Shown: positions 51,179 through 61,324, counted from the stretch's first letter. The stretch is 64,000 nucleotides of DNA from Pseudomonas fluorescens (GCF_002837185.1 NZ_KZ477993.1:1-64000), one strand, 5' to 3'. A program made the numbers and translations. Notes: generated by a model not told the origin, from the letters alone.

Positions 51179-52084
51179 ATGAGCAACGCCGCATTAGCTG
51201 TTCAACCCATCGCCCAGGCACTGGACATTCATCCGGTTGCCGGCCGCATCGGCGCCGAGATCCGTGGCATCAAGCTGTCGGGTCATCTCGATGCCGCCAC
51301 TGTCGACGCCATCCAGCAAGCGCTGGTGCAGTACAAGGTGATCTTCTTTCGCGAACAGTCCCACCTCGACGACCAGAGCCAGGAAGCCTTTGCCCACCTG
51401 CTCGGCGAACCGATTGCCCACCCGACCGTGCCGGTGCGTGACGGCACGCGTTTCCTGATGGAGCTGGACGGCACGCGCGGCCAGCGCGCCAACTCCTGGC
51501 ACACCGACGTGACCTTCGTCGATGCCTACCCCAAAGCTTCGATCCTGCGTTCGGTGCTGGCGCCCGCATCCGGTGGCGACACCGTGTGGGCCAACACCTC
51601 GGCGGCCTACAACGACCTCAGCGTCGAGCTGCGCGCCCTGGCGGATAACCTCTGGGCCATCCACAGCAACGAATACGACTACGCCGCGCTCAAGCCGGAT
51701 GTGGCGGTGGAACGGCTCGAGGAGTACCGCAAGGTGTTCACCTCGACGGTGTATGAAACCGAGCATCCGGTGGTGCGCGTGCACCCGGTCAGCGGTGAGA
51801 AAACCCTGCTGCTGGGGCACTTCGTCAAGCGCCTCAAAGGCTATTCCCAGGCCGACTCGACGCAACTGTTCAACCTGTTGCAAAGCCACGTCACCCGCCT
51901 GGAAAACACCGTGCGCTGGCGCTGGAACAGCGGCGACGTAGCGATCTGGGACAACCGCGCCACCCAGCATTACGCGGTGGACGACTACGGCACCCAGGAG
52001 CGTATCGTGCGCCGGGTGACGCTCAAGGGCGATGTGCCGGTGGGTGTGCACGGACAATCCAGCAAAACCACCAAAGGCCGCTAA
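51179..52084 (+). CDS. atsK: Alpha-ketoglutarate-dependent alkylsulfatase AtsK
   Basis: 301 residues from ATG 51179. It is close to AtsK of P. putida, from the N-terminus (MSNAALA) through ANSWHTDVTFVDAYPKASIL and VRWRWNSGDVAIWDNRATQ to the C-terminus. Iron ligands: His-X-Asp in WHTDV and His in TQHYAVDDY; the Arg in RIVRRVTL binds 2-oxoglutarate. It cleaves alkyl sulfate esters oxidatively to aldehyde and sulfate. Divergent from the SftR-like gene. Confidence 0.9.
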   Translation: MSNAALAVQPIAQALDIHPVAGRIGAEIRGIKLSGHLDAATVDAIQQALVQYKVIFFREQSHLDDQSQEAFAHLLGEPIAHPTVPVRDGTRFLMELDGTRGQRANSWHTDVTFVDAYPKASILRSVLAPASGGDTVWANTSAAYNDLSVELRALADNLWAIHSNEYDYAALKPDVAVERLEEYRKVFTSTVYETEHPVVRVHPVSGEKTLLLGHFVKRLKGYSQADSTQLFNLLQSHVTRLENTVRWRWNSGDVAIWDNRATQHYAVDDYGTQERIVRRVTLKGDVPVGVHGQSSKTTKGR

Positions 52085-52100
52085 GCAAACACAAATCCAA

Positions 52101-52189
52101 ATGTGGGAGGGGGCTTGCCCCCGATAGCTGAGTGTCAGTCAACCTTTCGGTGGCTGACACACCGCCATCGGGGGCAAGCCCCTCCCACA
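52101..52189. repeat. Paired GGGGGC-type repeats between atsK and the sulfatase
   Basis: Two inverted hairpin arms with a spacer containing gtgtcag/ctgacac. It lies between convergent genes and may act as a shared transcript end. Confidence 0.7.
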
Positions 52190-52203
52190 GTGATTTGCAT
52201 CGT

Positions 52204-53811
52204 CTACCAGACGCCGATCTGCACCACCTTCTCCGCCTCCGGCTCACCGTAGCGAAACCACTGGCCACGCACTTCGATCTCGGTGTGGCTGATGGTGGTT
52301 CGCCGCTTCAACCCGCGCAGCCAGTCGAACAGATAACCCAGGTGCACCTCGCGCACGTCGGCATAGGCCGGGTCGGCGCCCAGGTCGTGTACTTCCTGCG
52401 GGTCGTTGTGCAGGTCGAACAGCTGCGGGCGGAAGCCATCATACGCCAGGTATTTCCAGCGCTCGCTGCGCACCATGGTCATGCGGCAACGGTCGATCGG
52501 CTGGCCCAGGCGCTCGCGGGCGGGGGCCTGGAAGGCGTAGTCGTACTCGGCAATCGCATAGTCACGCCAAGGCGTCGGTTCACCGTGCAGCAGCGGGATC
52601 AGCGAGCGGCCTTCCAGGCGGTGCTCGGCGGCGGGCAGGCCCAGGGCGTCGAGGAAGGTCGGCAGTGCGTCGATGGTCTCTACCAGGCGCGCATCCACCG
52701 AGCCACGGCTGATATCGGCACTGGCACGCGGGTCGCGCACGATCAGGGGAATGCCCACGGCAGGTTCGAGCAGGAATTCCTTTTCACCGAGGAAGTGGTC
52801 GCCGAGGAAGTCGCCGTGGTCGCTGGTGAACACAATCAGCGTGTCATTCCAGCGCCCGTTGCTTTGCAGGAAATCGAACAGCCGCCCGAGCTGGTCGTCG
52901 ATCTGTTTGATCAGCCCCATGTAGGTTGGAATCACCGTGAGCCGCACCTCGTCGCGGGAGAAGTTCAGGCTCTCCTGGTGTTGACGAAACGCCTGGTACA
53001 CCGGGTGATCGCTGGTGTGCGCCGGTTGAATCGGCGCCTGGATATGCTCGGCGCCATACAGCGCGTGGTACGGCGCCGGGGCGATATAGGGCCAGTGCGG
53101 CTTGATGTAGGACAGGTGCAGGCACCAGGGTTGTTCGGCCTGCTCCTGGATAAAGTCGATGGCGCGGTCGGTGGTGTAGACGGTTTCCGAGTGCTGCTCG
53201 GCAACCCGCGCCGGCAACCCGGCGTTGCGCATGTGCCAGCCGCTGAGCACTTCGCCGTTTTCACCTTGCGCGGCATTGGCCCATTCATGCCACGGGTTGC
53301 TGCCGCTGTAGCCCTGCTCGCGCAGGTAATGGGTGTAGGGCGCGGACTCGCGTTTGTCCTCGAACAGCGGGCTGTCGGGGTAGATGCCGTCGTGACGGAA
53401 ATAGGTGTCGAAGCCCACTTCGTTCAGCGCCTCGGCCTGGGCGCTTTCAGGGTCGATATTCAAGCGCTGCAGGGCGTCCAGGTTTGGCGTGGCGTGGGTC
53501 TTGCCCACCAGCGCGGTGCGGATGCCGTGGGGACGCAGGTAGTCGCCGATGGTCAGCTCTTCCAGGGGCAGCGGTACGGCGTTCCACGCCACCTGATGGC
53601 TGCTGACATAGCGCCCGGTGTAGGCCGACATCCGCGACGGGCCGCAGATGGTGCCCTGGGTGTAGGCGCGGCTGAAACGCACGCCGGCTGCGGCGAGGCG
53701 GTCGATATTCGGGGTGTGCAAGTGGGCGTGGCCGTAGCACGACAGGTAATCGCGGCGCAGTTGGTCGCACATGATGTAGAGCACGTTGCGTACGGGTTGG
53801 GGTTGGGACAT
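52204..53811 (-). CDS. Type I (formylglycine) sulfatase
   Basis: 535 residues of the alkaline-phosphatase superfamily. The sulfatase signature TQGTICGPSR has Cys56 (C-X-P-S-R), which is converted to formylglycine. Metal ligands are in LYIMCDQLRRD and FTSDHGDFLGDH; substrate-site residues in SYIKPHWPYIAPAP. No signal peptide, so cytoplasmic. It releases sulfate from an ester after import by the Ats system. Choline, aryl or other sulfate esters are possible. Confidence 0.85.
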   Translation of the reverse strand: MSQPQPVRNVLYIMCDQLRRDYLSCYGHAHLHTPNIDRLAAAGVRFSRAYTQGTICGPSRMSAYTGRYVSSHQVAWNAVPLPLEELTIGDYLRPHGIRTALVGKTHATPNLDALQRLNIDPESAQAEALNEVGFDTYFRHDGIYPDSPLFEDKRESAPYTHYLREQGYSGSNPWHEWANAAQGENGEVLSGWHMRNAGLPARVAEQHSETVYTTDRAIDFIQEQAEQPWCLHLSYIKPHWPYIAPAPYHALYGAEHIQAPIQPAHTSDHPVYQAFRQHQESLNFSRDEVRLTVIPTYMGLIKQIDDQLGRLFDFLQSNGRWNDTLIVFTSDHGDFLGDHFLGEKEFLLEPAVGIPLIVRDPRASADISRGSVDARLVETIDALPTFLDALGLPAAEHRLEGRSLIPLLHGEPTPWRDYAIAEYDYAFQAPARERLGQPIDRCRMTMVRSERWKYLAYDGFRPQLFDLHNDPQEVHDLGADPAYADVREVHLGYLFDWLRGLKRRTTISHTEIEVRGQWFRYGEPEAEKVVQIGVW

Positions 53812-53918
53812 GGAGGCTCACCGGATGGAAGATAGGTGAGGTTTTTTCGCTGTTTGGGTGGGGCGCTGGCAAGTGCATTTGGGGACTGGGTTTCATGCAG
53901 TGAATGCATGGGTGTTGC

Positions 53919-53987
53919 CATCGGGGGCAAGCCCCCTCCCACACTTCAAATGCCTTCCAAATGTGGGAGGGGGCTTGCCCCCGATGG
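53919..53987. repeat. Paired GGGGGC-type repeats
   Basis: Two inverted arms with a short spacer, between the sulfatase promoter region and the LysR gene at 53995. Confidence 0.7.
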
Positions 53988-53994
53988 CGCCGGT

Positions 53995-54939
53995 TCAGAC
54001 CGCGATATTCTCAAGCGTACAAATATCTTCATCCAACTCATCTACTTCCTTGATCTGCTCAATCATCGCCTCCGCCAACGGCGACAGCCGATACCCCGCA
54101 CGGCTGACAATCCCGTAGCGGGTGTAGCGCTCCTCCAGATTTTCATCCAGTCCTTCGATCTTCAAACACACCAACTCGCCCCGGGCCATGTGCAGCACGT
54201 CGCTGTTGGCGCTGACGATGCCGATGGCGTCCGAACGCAGTACCACGCCCAGCAGGCTGTAGCCGTTTTCGCATTCGACGTTGGGCTGGTAATCCGGTCG
54301 GCCGCTGAGGTCGACGATGACTTTGCGCAGGTTCGGCGGGCGAATGGTCACGGCCAGGGGGTAGCTCATCAGTTCGGCGGGGCTGACGCTGTCGTGGGTG
54401 GCGAGGGGGTGCCCGATGCGGCAGCAGAAATACCAGCGGCGCGGGCGCAGGCGGTGGGTGTGGTAGTCGGGGTTGGCTTCGAAGTGGCGGGTGTCGGCGA
54501 CGAAAAACTCGAACTCTTCACTGAGCAGGCGTTTGCTCAGGCTTTCCCAGTCGTCCACCTGGAACTGTACGCGTGCCTTGGGGTAGCGCCCGATAAAACT
54601 GCCGATGGCGCGGGGGATCAAGCCACCGGCCGGCGCCGGGCCGCAACCGAAGCGCAACTCGCCGGCCTCCAGGCCGTTGAACTGGCTGATCTCATTGGCC
54701 AGTTGCTGCGCGCCGCTGACCAGGCGCCGGGCATGTTCGAGCAGCACCTGGCCTTGTTTGGTCGGCGCCAGGTCCTTGCGCCCACGGTCGACCAACTGGC
54801 AGCCGGTGCTGTGTTCCAGCGCCTGGATGCTGCGGCTGAAGGCCGATTGCGACAGGTTCACCGTCAACGCCGCCGCGACGAAACTGCGCTGTTCGGCGAG
54901 GGCGATGAAGTGGCGAAGTTGGCGCAGGTCGATATGCAT
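53995..54939 (-). CDS. Second SftR-like LysR regulator
   Basis: 314 residues, clearly paralogous to the regulator at 50077-51003 over the whole length: DLRQLR, SAFSRSIQALEH, DRGRKDLAPT, GELRFGCGPAPAGG and GIVSRAGYRLSPLAEAMIE. It is divergent from the TonB-dependent receptor gene, a probable target. Gene duplication has given one regulator for import or cleavage and one for outer-membrane uptake; this division is inference. Confidence 0.85.
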   Translation of the reverse strand: MHIDLRQLRHFIALAEQRSFVAAALTVNLSQSAFSRSIQALEHSTGCQLVDRGRKDLAPTKQGQVLLEHARRLVSGAQQLANEISQFNGLEAGELRFGCGPAPAGGLIPRAIGSFIGRYPKARVQFQVDDWESLSKRLLSEEFEFFVADTRHFEANPDYHTHRLRPRRWYFCCRIGHPLATHDSVSPAELMSYPLAVTIRPPNLRKVIVDLSGRPDYQPNVECENGYSLLGVVLRSDAIGIVSANSDVLHMARGELVCLKIEGLDENLEERYTRYGIVSRAGYRLSPLAEAMIEQIKEVDELDEDICTLENIAV

Positions 54940-55094
54940 TTTTCACATCAAAAATATCCGGGAAATGCATTGGCTATGCATTAGGTCGACTCCTTATAAA
55001 GGCTATCTCTTATGCAGTAAATGTTCTTAAAACCATAAATAAATAACCTTAAGGAATATGCCTTGCTGGATATTCCTGGGTTCCGGAGCCGCCC

Positions 55095-57419
55095 ATGAGT
55101 CTGTTCAAGCCCGTTGTACCCTTCAAGCGCCTGCCCCTGGCGATGCTGCTGGCGGGCAGTGCCAGTTGGACCCCCAGTCATGCTGCCGAGCCGGCTCCGG
55201 CAGGCGAGAGCGCCAGTGGCCAGTTGGAAACCGTCACGGTCACCGCGCGGCGGCGCACCGAGAGCGCCCAGGCGGTACCGACGCCCATGAGCGTGGTCGG
55301 CGGCCAGGCGCTGGAGAGCCAGCGGGTGTATCGCATTCAGGACCTGCAGCAGCTGGTGCCCAGCGTCAACGTCGCCTATATGCATGCGCGCCAGTCCAGC
55401 GTGTCGATTCGCGGCCTGGGCAACAACCCGGCCAGCGACGGCCTGGAGGGCAGCGTGGGGTTGTATATCGACAACGTCTACCTCGGGCGCCCCGGCATGG
55501 CGGTGTTCGACCTGATGGACATCGAGCAGCTTGAGGTATTGCGCGGCCCGCAGGGCACCCTGTTCGGCAAGAACACCACGGCGGGGGTGATCAATATCAG
55601 CACCCGCGCGCCGAGTTTCACCCCGGAGCGCAGCATCGAAACCTCGTTGGGCGAGGACGGTTATTTCCAGACCAAGGGCACGATTTCCGGGCCGCTTACC
55701 GATGAATTGGCCGGGCGTTTTTCCGCCTATCGCACGCGCAGCGACGGCGACATCAAGAATGAACATGACGGCCACGACCTCAATGGCGGTTCGCGCCAGG
55801 GCTTTCGCGGGCAACTGCTGTACAAGCCCAATGAGGCCTTCAACCTGCGCTGGATCGGCGACTACAACGAGGAGGACTCCAGCGCCGGTACGCGCGTGCT
55901 CTACAGCACCGGGCCGACCATCAACGGCACCAACCTCTATCAGTCCCGGGCCAACGCCGCGGGTGCGACCCTGGTCGATGGCACCCACCGCAAGGTCAAC
56001 CTGGACAACGACCAGCACGTCACCGTGTTTCAGGGCGGCACCTCGCTGGAGGCCAACTGGACCTTGCCGAGCGATTTCACCCTGACGTCGGTCAGTGCCT
56101 ATCGCTGGTGGAATTTCACCCCGCGCAACGATGACGGTCTTAACGTGCCGGCCTCGTATAACGCCGGCGTATCGGTGGAGGACAAGCAGTGGTCCCAGGA
56201 ATTTCGCCTGGCTTCACCCCAGGGCGGGTTTTTCGATTACGTGCTCGGCGCCTACTACTTCGGCTCTGACCTGGATAACAAGTCCTTCGCCTATTACGGC
56301 CCCCAGGCCGACATCTGGAACGGCACGCCGAGCGGCGCGTTGAGCAACGTGAGCAGCATCGGCAACGGGCATATCCGCACCGACAGTTTTGCGCTGTTCG
56401 CCCAAGGCACCTGGCACCTGACCGAACGCCTGGATTTCACCGCCGGCCTGCGCGGCACCTATGAAGAAAAAAGTGCCTGGGTAACACGCAATGCGCCGCT
56501 TGGCGGCGCTGCGGTCAGCGGCGCCGCAGCCACGGCGCGACGCGGGCGTACCGGGGCGTATGACTCGGGTGACCTGACGCAGTACAGCGCCACCCCGTCG
56601 GGGCTGCTCAACCTCAGTTATCACTTCAATGACAACCTGCTGGGCTACGCCACGCTGTCCCACGGCGAGAAGTCCGGCGGCGTCAACCTGGCGGTGGGCT
56701 CGGCGCCGACGGCGGGGGCCGACTCGCTGTTGATCGGCACCGAGCGCGCCAACAACGCCGAGTTGGGTTTCAAGAGCACGTTGTGGGATCGCCGCCTGCA
56801 GCTCAATGCCAACCTGTTCTGGACCCAGGTCAATGGCTACCAGACCAACGCCTACGACCAGGACAACCGTGTGCAGTACCTCACCAACGCCGGCTCCGTG
56901 CGCTCGCGGGGGGTGGAAGTGGAAAGTACGCTGGTGCCGATCAAGGGCCTGACGCTGAACCTCAACGGCTCCTTCAACGATGTGAGTTACCTGTCTTACA
57001 AGGACGCGCCATGCCCGCCGGAAGTCAGCCTGCGCCCCGGCGCACCGACGTCCTGCGACCTCACCGGCCACCAGGTGGTGGGCGCGTCGAAATGGATCGC
57101 CAACGCCAACGGCGAGTACAAGTGGAACCTGGATAATGGCTTTGAACCCTACGTCACCGCCAGTTATGCCTTCCGCTCCAAGGCAGTGGGCACCGTGGAG
57201 GACTCCGACTACGGGCAGATCCCGGCCTATGCGCTGGTCAACCTCTCCACCGGCCTGCGCGGCAATTACCAACAGGGCCAGTGGGACGTGTCGCTGTGGC
57301 TGAAAAACGCCTTCGACAAAACCTACTACACCACCCTGTGGACCGGCGGCAACGGCGGATACGAAGGCCTGCTGGGCGCCCCGCGTACCCTAGGCGTGAC
57401 CGGGCGCTACGACTTCTAG
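55095..57419 (+). CDS. TonB-dependent outer-membrane receptor (sulfate-ester uptake)
   Basis: 774 residues. A signal peptide ends about SHAAEP. A TonB box in GQLETVTVTARRR is followed by a plug domain (about 50-170, ending near QLEVLRGPQGTLFGKNTTAG) and a 22-strand barrel ending in the terminal Phe (GRYDF). It resembles FecA/SftP-type receptors. The position next to a SftR-like regulator, sulfatase and tonB-exbBD points to uptake of a sulfate ester or other organosulfur ligand. The ligand is not determined. Confidence 0.88.
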   Translation: MSLFKPVVPFKRLPLAMLLAGSASWTPSHAAEPAPAGESASGQLETVTVTARRRTESAQAVPTPMSVVGGQALESQRVYRIQDLQQLVPSVNVAYMHARQSSVSIRGLGNNPASDGLEGSVGLYIDNVYLGRPGMAVFDLMDIEQLEVLRGPQGTLFGKNTTAGVINISTRAPSFTPERSIETSLGEDGYFQTKGTISGPLTDELAGRFSAYRTRSDGDIKNEHDGHDLNGGSRQGFRGQLLYKPNEAFNLRWIGDYNEEDSSAGTRVLYSTGPTINGTNLYQSRANAAGATLVDGTHRKVNLDNDQHVTVFQGGTSLEANWTLPSDFTLTSVSAYRWWNFTPRNDDGLNVPASYNAGVSVEDKQWSQEFRLASPQGGFFDYVLGAYYFGSDLDNKSFAYYGPQADIWNGTPSGALSNVSSIGNGHIRTDSFALFAQGTWHLTERLDFTAGLRGTYEEKSAWVTRNAPLGGAAVSGAAATARRGRTGAYDSGDLTQYSATPSGLLNLSYHFNDNLLGYATLSHGEKSGGVNLAVGSAPTAGADSLLIGTERANNAELGFKSTLWDRRLQLNANLFWTQVNGYQTNAYDQDNRVQYLTNAGSVRSRGVEVESTLVPIKGLTLNLNGSFNDVSYLSYKDAPCPPEVSLRPGAPTSCDLTGHQVVGASKWIANANGEYKWNLDNGFEPYVTASYAFRSKAVGTVEDSDYGQIPAYALVNLSTGLRGNYQQGQWDVSLWLKNAFDKTYYTTLWTGGNGGYEGLLGAPRTLGVTGRYDF

Positions 57420-58577
57420 CCCGCTGCGGTAGGTGGCCGGGCTGAACACCCGCGTCACCAGCAGCATGGCCAGCACGGTCAGTGTCAGCACGATCCAGGC
57501 GCTGACAAAGTTGCCGGTCAGTTCGCGCAGCCAACCGGTCAGCCAGGGCGAAACGGCGTTGATCAAAAAGCCCACGCCCTGGACAAAGGCGGCAAGTTGC
57601 CCGGCCTGGCGCGGGTCGCGGTGATGGTCGAGGGTCAGCAGCAGGCTCAGGGCGAAGCACGCGCCCAGGCCGAAGCCGCACAGGGCCACCCACACGTGGG
57701 GAAAGGCCTGCGGCGCGATGATCAGGCCGAGGTAGCCGAGGGTTTGCGCCACCAGGCTGATGCCGAGCAGCGGGCGACGGTCGATGCCGCGTTGCGCCAG
57801 CACCGGCATCAGCAGCGCAGCGATCACCTGGAAAATGGTCATGAACGCCAACAGCGAGCCGCTGGGCAGCACGCCCCACCCGAGCTGCTGATAGTAGGCG
57901 GGCAGCCAGGCGACCATGCTCATATAGCCGCAGTTGACCAGGCCGAAATACAGCGCAAGCAACCACGCGCGGCGGTTGCGCAAACCCTTGAAGGCGGGGG
58001 CGACGTGTGGGTTCCTCGCGGCGCCCAGCGGCAACCACGCCCAGAGCAACAAGGCGCCAAGGGCCGGCAACAGCCACACACCCAACCCGGCCTGCCACTG
58101 CTGGAAGTGCGTCGCCACCACCGGGCTGAGCAGCGCGGCCAGCCCGCCGCCGGCCATCAGTGAGGCCGAATACACGCCCATCGCCACCGGTACGCGGTGA
58201 TGAAACTCACGCTTGATCATCGCCGGCACCAGCGCCTGGATCAGCGCCACGCCCGCGCCGCCGAGCAACGCGGTGACCAGCAGCGCCGACGCCTGGCCCA
58301 TCAGCCAGCGCGCCAGGCACGCCAGCAGAATCATCACCAGGCCCAGGGCGATGCCGCGTCGTTCACCGAGCCGCGCTTCCACGCGCACGCCCACCAGCGC
58401 CACCAACCCCATGCAGATCACCGGCAGGCTGGTCAGCAGGGCGCTGCTCTGGAAGCTCAGGCCGGTGGCCTGGCGGATTTCACCGAGCAATGGGCTGATG
58501 GAACTGAGGATCGGCCGCAGGTTGAGGCCGAGCACTACGAGCAGGCCCCAGCCGGCAAAGGATTTATTGAGGGTCAT
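57390..58577 (-). CDS. MFS transporter, CynX/NimT type
   Basis: 395 residues from ATG 58577, twelve membrane segments. The N-terminus GLLVVLGLNLRPILSSISPLLG is the hallmark of the CynX/NimT/YeaN family of cyanate or nitroimidazole-type transporters. Its 3' end overlaps the receptor gene by 30 bases, tail to tail. Substrate unknown; the LysR gene divergent from it is a likely regulator. Confidence 0.88.
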   Translation of the reverse strand: MTLNKSFAGWGLLVVLGLNLRPILSSISPLLGEIRQATGLSFQSSALLTSLPVICMGLVALVGVRVEARLGERRGIALGLVMILLACLARWLMGQASALLVTALLGGAGVALIQALVPAMIKREFHHRVPVAMGVYSASLMAGGGLAALLSPVVATHFQQWQAGLGVWLLPALGALLLWAWLPLGAARNPHVAPAFKGLRNRRAWLLALYFGLVNCGYMSMVAWLPAYYQQLGWGVLPSGSLLAFMTIFQVIAALLMPVLAQRGIDRRPLLGISLVAQTLGYLGLIIAPQAFPHVWVALCGFGLGACFALSLLLTLDHHRDPRQAGQLAAFVQGVGFLINAVSPWLTGWLRELTGNFVSAWIVLTLTVLAMLLVTRVFSPATYRSGLEVVAPGHA

Positions 58578-58679
58578 GCAGCGCCTGTGCACTCGGTAAA
58601 AGAGGCGTGAGTATGGCCAGCGTCCCGAGTATTCTGAAATTAAATATAACCATGCCTATCAGTGGCAAAGAGAATGATC

Positions 58680-59546
58680 ATGTTCGATCCGGTATTGCTG
58701 CGCAGCTTTGTTGCCGTGGTGGACTGCGGCAACTTCACCCGCGCCGCCGAGCGCCTGCATTTGACCCAGTCCACCGTCAGCCAGCAGATCCGCCGCCTGG
58801 AAGATGCCGTGGCGTGCCAATTGCTGGACCGCGATCAACGGCGTGTCGTCGCCACTGCCGAAGGCGAGCGCTTGCTGGCCTATGCGCGACGCATCCTGGC
58901 GCTGCATGAAGAGGCCGCCGATGTGATGATCAGCCAGCAAAGTGACGGGGTGCTGCGCCTGGGTGTGCCGGAAGATTTTGCGGCGCAGCGGTTGATGCCG
59001 CTGCTGTCGGCGTTTGTGCTGGCCTATCCACGGGTGCGCCTGGAGGTCACCAGCGGCCTGGGCCCCGAGTTGCAGCACCAATACCGCAGCGGTGAGTTCG
59101 ACGTGTTGCTGGTCAAGCAGATGGGCAGCAGCGATGACTGCCTGGCCTCGTGGCCCGAGCCGCTGTGCTGGGTGGACAGCCGCAGCACGCCGTGCCTGGG
59201 GCGCGACCCGTTGCCATTGGTGGCGTTTCCCGTGGGCGGCCTGTACCGCAATGAAATGCTGCACCACCTTGAAGTGGGCGGCTGGCGCTGGCGTATCGGC
59301 TATTCCAGCGCAAGCCTGGCCAGCGTGTGTTCGGCCGTGGCGGCGGGGTTGGGCGTGAGTCTGTTGCCGCTGAGGGTGGTGCAGGCCGGGCATGTGGTGT
59401 TGGGCGCAGAAAGCGGTTTGCCCGTGGTGCAAGGCGTGCGCCTGGCATTGTATGCCCGCGCCGGCCTGAGTGCGGCGGGGCAGTGTTTGCAGGCTGAACT
59501 GTTCGATTTGTGCGCAAACAGCCCCGTTGGGCCATGCCTCTACTGA
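58680..59546 (+). CDS. LysR-family regulator
   Basis: 288 residues; ATG 58680 fits the usual LysR start (MFDPVLLRSFVAV), and an in-frame ATG two codons earlier is possible. Helix-turn-helix FTRAAERLHLTQSTVSQQIR and effector domain from about residue 90. Divergent from the MFS gene 102 bases away. Confidence 0.88.
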   Translation: MFDPVLLRSFVAVVDCGNFTRAAERLHLTQSTVSQQIRRLEDAVACQLLDRDQRRVVATAEGERLLAYARRILALHEEAADVMISQQSDGVLRLGVPEDFAAQRLMPLLSAFVLAYPRVRLEVTSGLGPELQHQYRSGEFDVLLVKQMGSSDDCLASWPEPLCWVDSRSTPCLGRDPLPLVAFPVGGLYRNEMLHHLEVGGWRWRIGYSSASLASVCSAVAAGLGVSLLPLRVVQAGHVVLGAESGLPVVQGVRLALYARAGLSAAGQCLQAELFDLCANSPVGPCLY

Positions 59547-59768
59547 ATATTTTGCATGCCTGAAAAGCATTGGAAAATTCGACCTCGGCGCCAGGCCGCG
59601 CAAACTGTGGCTTTGGCGTATGAGTCAGTTTTGTATATTCAAATTAAGCATAAGCATAACTTTAAAGAATACTTTAAGAGATAAGCGCCTAGCCCGATGA
59701 TTCAACCCTGGACGGCCTGCCACGCAGGTCCGCCGGTTTTTTGGTTGAAGACCGTAGGGAGTGAATCA

Positions 59769-60575
59769 ATGGGCAATGTCCAGACCGCCGCCCGTGCCTC
59801 CGAGGCGCAAGGGCGCCTGGCACCGAGCGGTGAGTTGGTCGACCTTGGCCGGCCGCACCGCGCGCCGTTGGGGCAGTTGCGCCTGCAGCAGACCCCCAAG
59901 CGGTTTTCCAGCCGGCGCGAAGGCGTGCTGTTGGGATTGTTGGTGCTGGCCTTGCACGGCGCGGTGATCTACTGGGTGAGCCAGAAGCCCACCCCGGTGC
60001 TGCCGGTGGTGCCGCCGGAAATTCCGCCGATGACCATCGAGTTTTCCCGGCCGGCGCCGCCGGTGGTTGAACCACCGCCGCCGGTGCCGCCGCCACCTCC
60101 GGTGCTCGAGCCACCGCCGCCGGTGGTGGATGAGTTGGCCGCCAAGCCGGCGCCGCCCAAACCGGTGGTCAAGCCCAAACCCAAGCCGCTGCCAAAACCT
60201 GAGCCCAAGCCAGCACCCAAGGCCATCGAACAGCCGCCCGCGCCGCCTGTACCGGCGCCCCCGGCACCGGTTGCTGCACCCGCGCCGGCGCCGGTGACGC
60301 CTGCTTCGGCCAACGCCGCGTACCTGAAGAATCCGGCGCCGCAATACCCGTCACTGGCTCAGCGGCGTGGTTGGGAGGGCACCGTGTTGCTGCGGGTACA
60401 CGTATTGGCCAGCGGCAAACCCGGTGAGATCCAGCTCCAGAAAAGCAGCGGTCGCCAGCAACTCGATGACGCCGCATTGGCCGCCGTGAAGCGTTGGAGC
60501 TTCGTGCCGGCCAAGCAGGGTGAGGTGGCCCAGGACGGTTGGGTCAGCGTACCGATCGATTTCAAGATTCATTAA
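59769..60575 (+). CDS. tonB: TonB protein
   Basis: 268 residues from ATG 59769 (gggag upstream). A cytoplasmic N-terminus of about 50 residues is followed by one membrane anchor (VLLGLLVLALHGAVIYWVS), a Pro- and Lys-rich periplasmic spacer (about 75-175) and the C-terminal TonB domain (NPAPQYPSLAQRRGWEGTVL). It transmits proton-motive energy to outer-membrane receptors. The long cytoplasmic tail is typical of Pseudomonas TonB. First gene of the tonB-exbB-exbD operon. Confidence 0.93.
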   Translation: MGNVQTAARASEAQGRLAPSGELVDLGRPHRAPLGQLRLQQTPKRFSSRREGVLLGLLVLALHGAVIYWVSQKPTPVLPVVPPEIPPMTIEFSRPAPPVVEPPPPVPPPPPVLEPPPPVVDELAAKPAPPKPVVKPKPKPLPKPEPKPAPKAIEQPPAPPVPAPPAPVAAPAPAPVTPASANAAYLKNPAPQYPSLAQRRGWEGTVLLRVHVLASGKPGEIQLQKSSGRQQLDDAALAAVKRWSFVPAKQGEVAQDGWVSVPIDFKIH

Positions 60576-60603
60576 TTATTCAGCGGCACAGAGGGAAAAC
60601 ATC

Positions 60604-61323
60604 ATGGCTTTGGCATCTCCACTTGAATCCATCGAAAGCGCGGTGATCTGGTTGCTGGTGGTCTTTTCAGTCGCCACCTGGGGCTTGGCATTGTTGAAGG
60701 GCGTGCAGTTCGGGCGTCTCAAGGCCCAGGATCGCAAGTTTCACAAACAGTTCTGGGCCGCATCGAGCCTCGACGCCGCCGCCGAGTTGGCCGACACCCA
60801 GCCGGGTGCGGCGGCACGGGTGGCCCAGGCCGGGTATGCCGCGATCCAGGTGGGCGATACCCCGCACGCGGCTGACCTGAGCCAGGCGATCAATCATCAG
60901 GACCGCCTCGAGCGCGCCTTGCGCCAGCAGATCGTGCGTGAGCGCCGCTCCCTGGAAACCGGCTTGGCGGTGGTCGCCAGTATCGGCAGTACCTCGCCGT
61001 TTATCGGCCTGTTCGGCACCGTGTGGGGCATCATGGAGGCGCTCAAGGGCATCAGCGCCGCCGGTTCAGCCAGCCTGGAAACCGTGGCGGGGCCCATCGG
61101 TGCAGCACTGGTCGCGACGGGGGTGGGGATTGCCGTCGCGGTGCCGGCGGTGCTGGTCTACAACTATTTCCTGCGCCGCCTGAAGCTGACGGCTGCCGAC
61201 CTTGACGACTTTGCCCACGACTTCTACAGCCTGGCGCAAAAGAACGCCTTCCGCGTGCTGCTGCATCCGGCGCTGAACAAAGCCAGCGTCGGCAACCCGC
61301 AGAAAGTGAAGGAGGCGTCCTGA
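60604..61323 (+). CDS. exbB: ExbB
   Basis: 239 residues from ATG 60604. Three membrane segments (about 15-35, 125-150, 165-190) and the MotA/TolQ/ExbB proton-channel region (TSPFIGLFGTVWGIMEA, VATGVGIAVAVPAVLVYN). It forms the proton-driven motor with ExbD. It starts 28 bases after tonB, and exbD follows with a 1-base gap. Confidence 0.93.
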   Translation: MALASPLESIESAVIWLLVVFSVATWGLALLKGVQFGRLKAQDRKFHKQFWAASSLDAAAELADTQPGAAARVAQAGYAAIQVGDTPHAADLSQAINHQDRLERALRQQIVRERRSLETGLAVVASIGSTSPFIGLFGTVWGIMEALKGISAAGSASLETVAGPIGAALVATGVGIAVAVPAVLVYNYFLRRLKLTAADLDDFAHDFYSLAQKNAFRVLLHPALNKASVGNPQKVKEAS

Positions 61324-61324
61324 G

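Noticed and set aside
36774..53987. GGGGGC hairpin repeats as a CRISPR array
   Set aside because: Copies are kilobases apart, inverted in pairs, and have no regular spacers; no cas genes are present.
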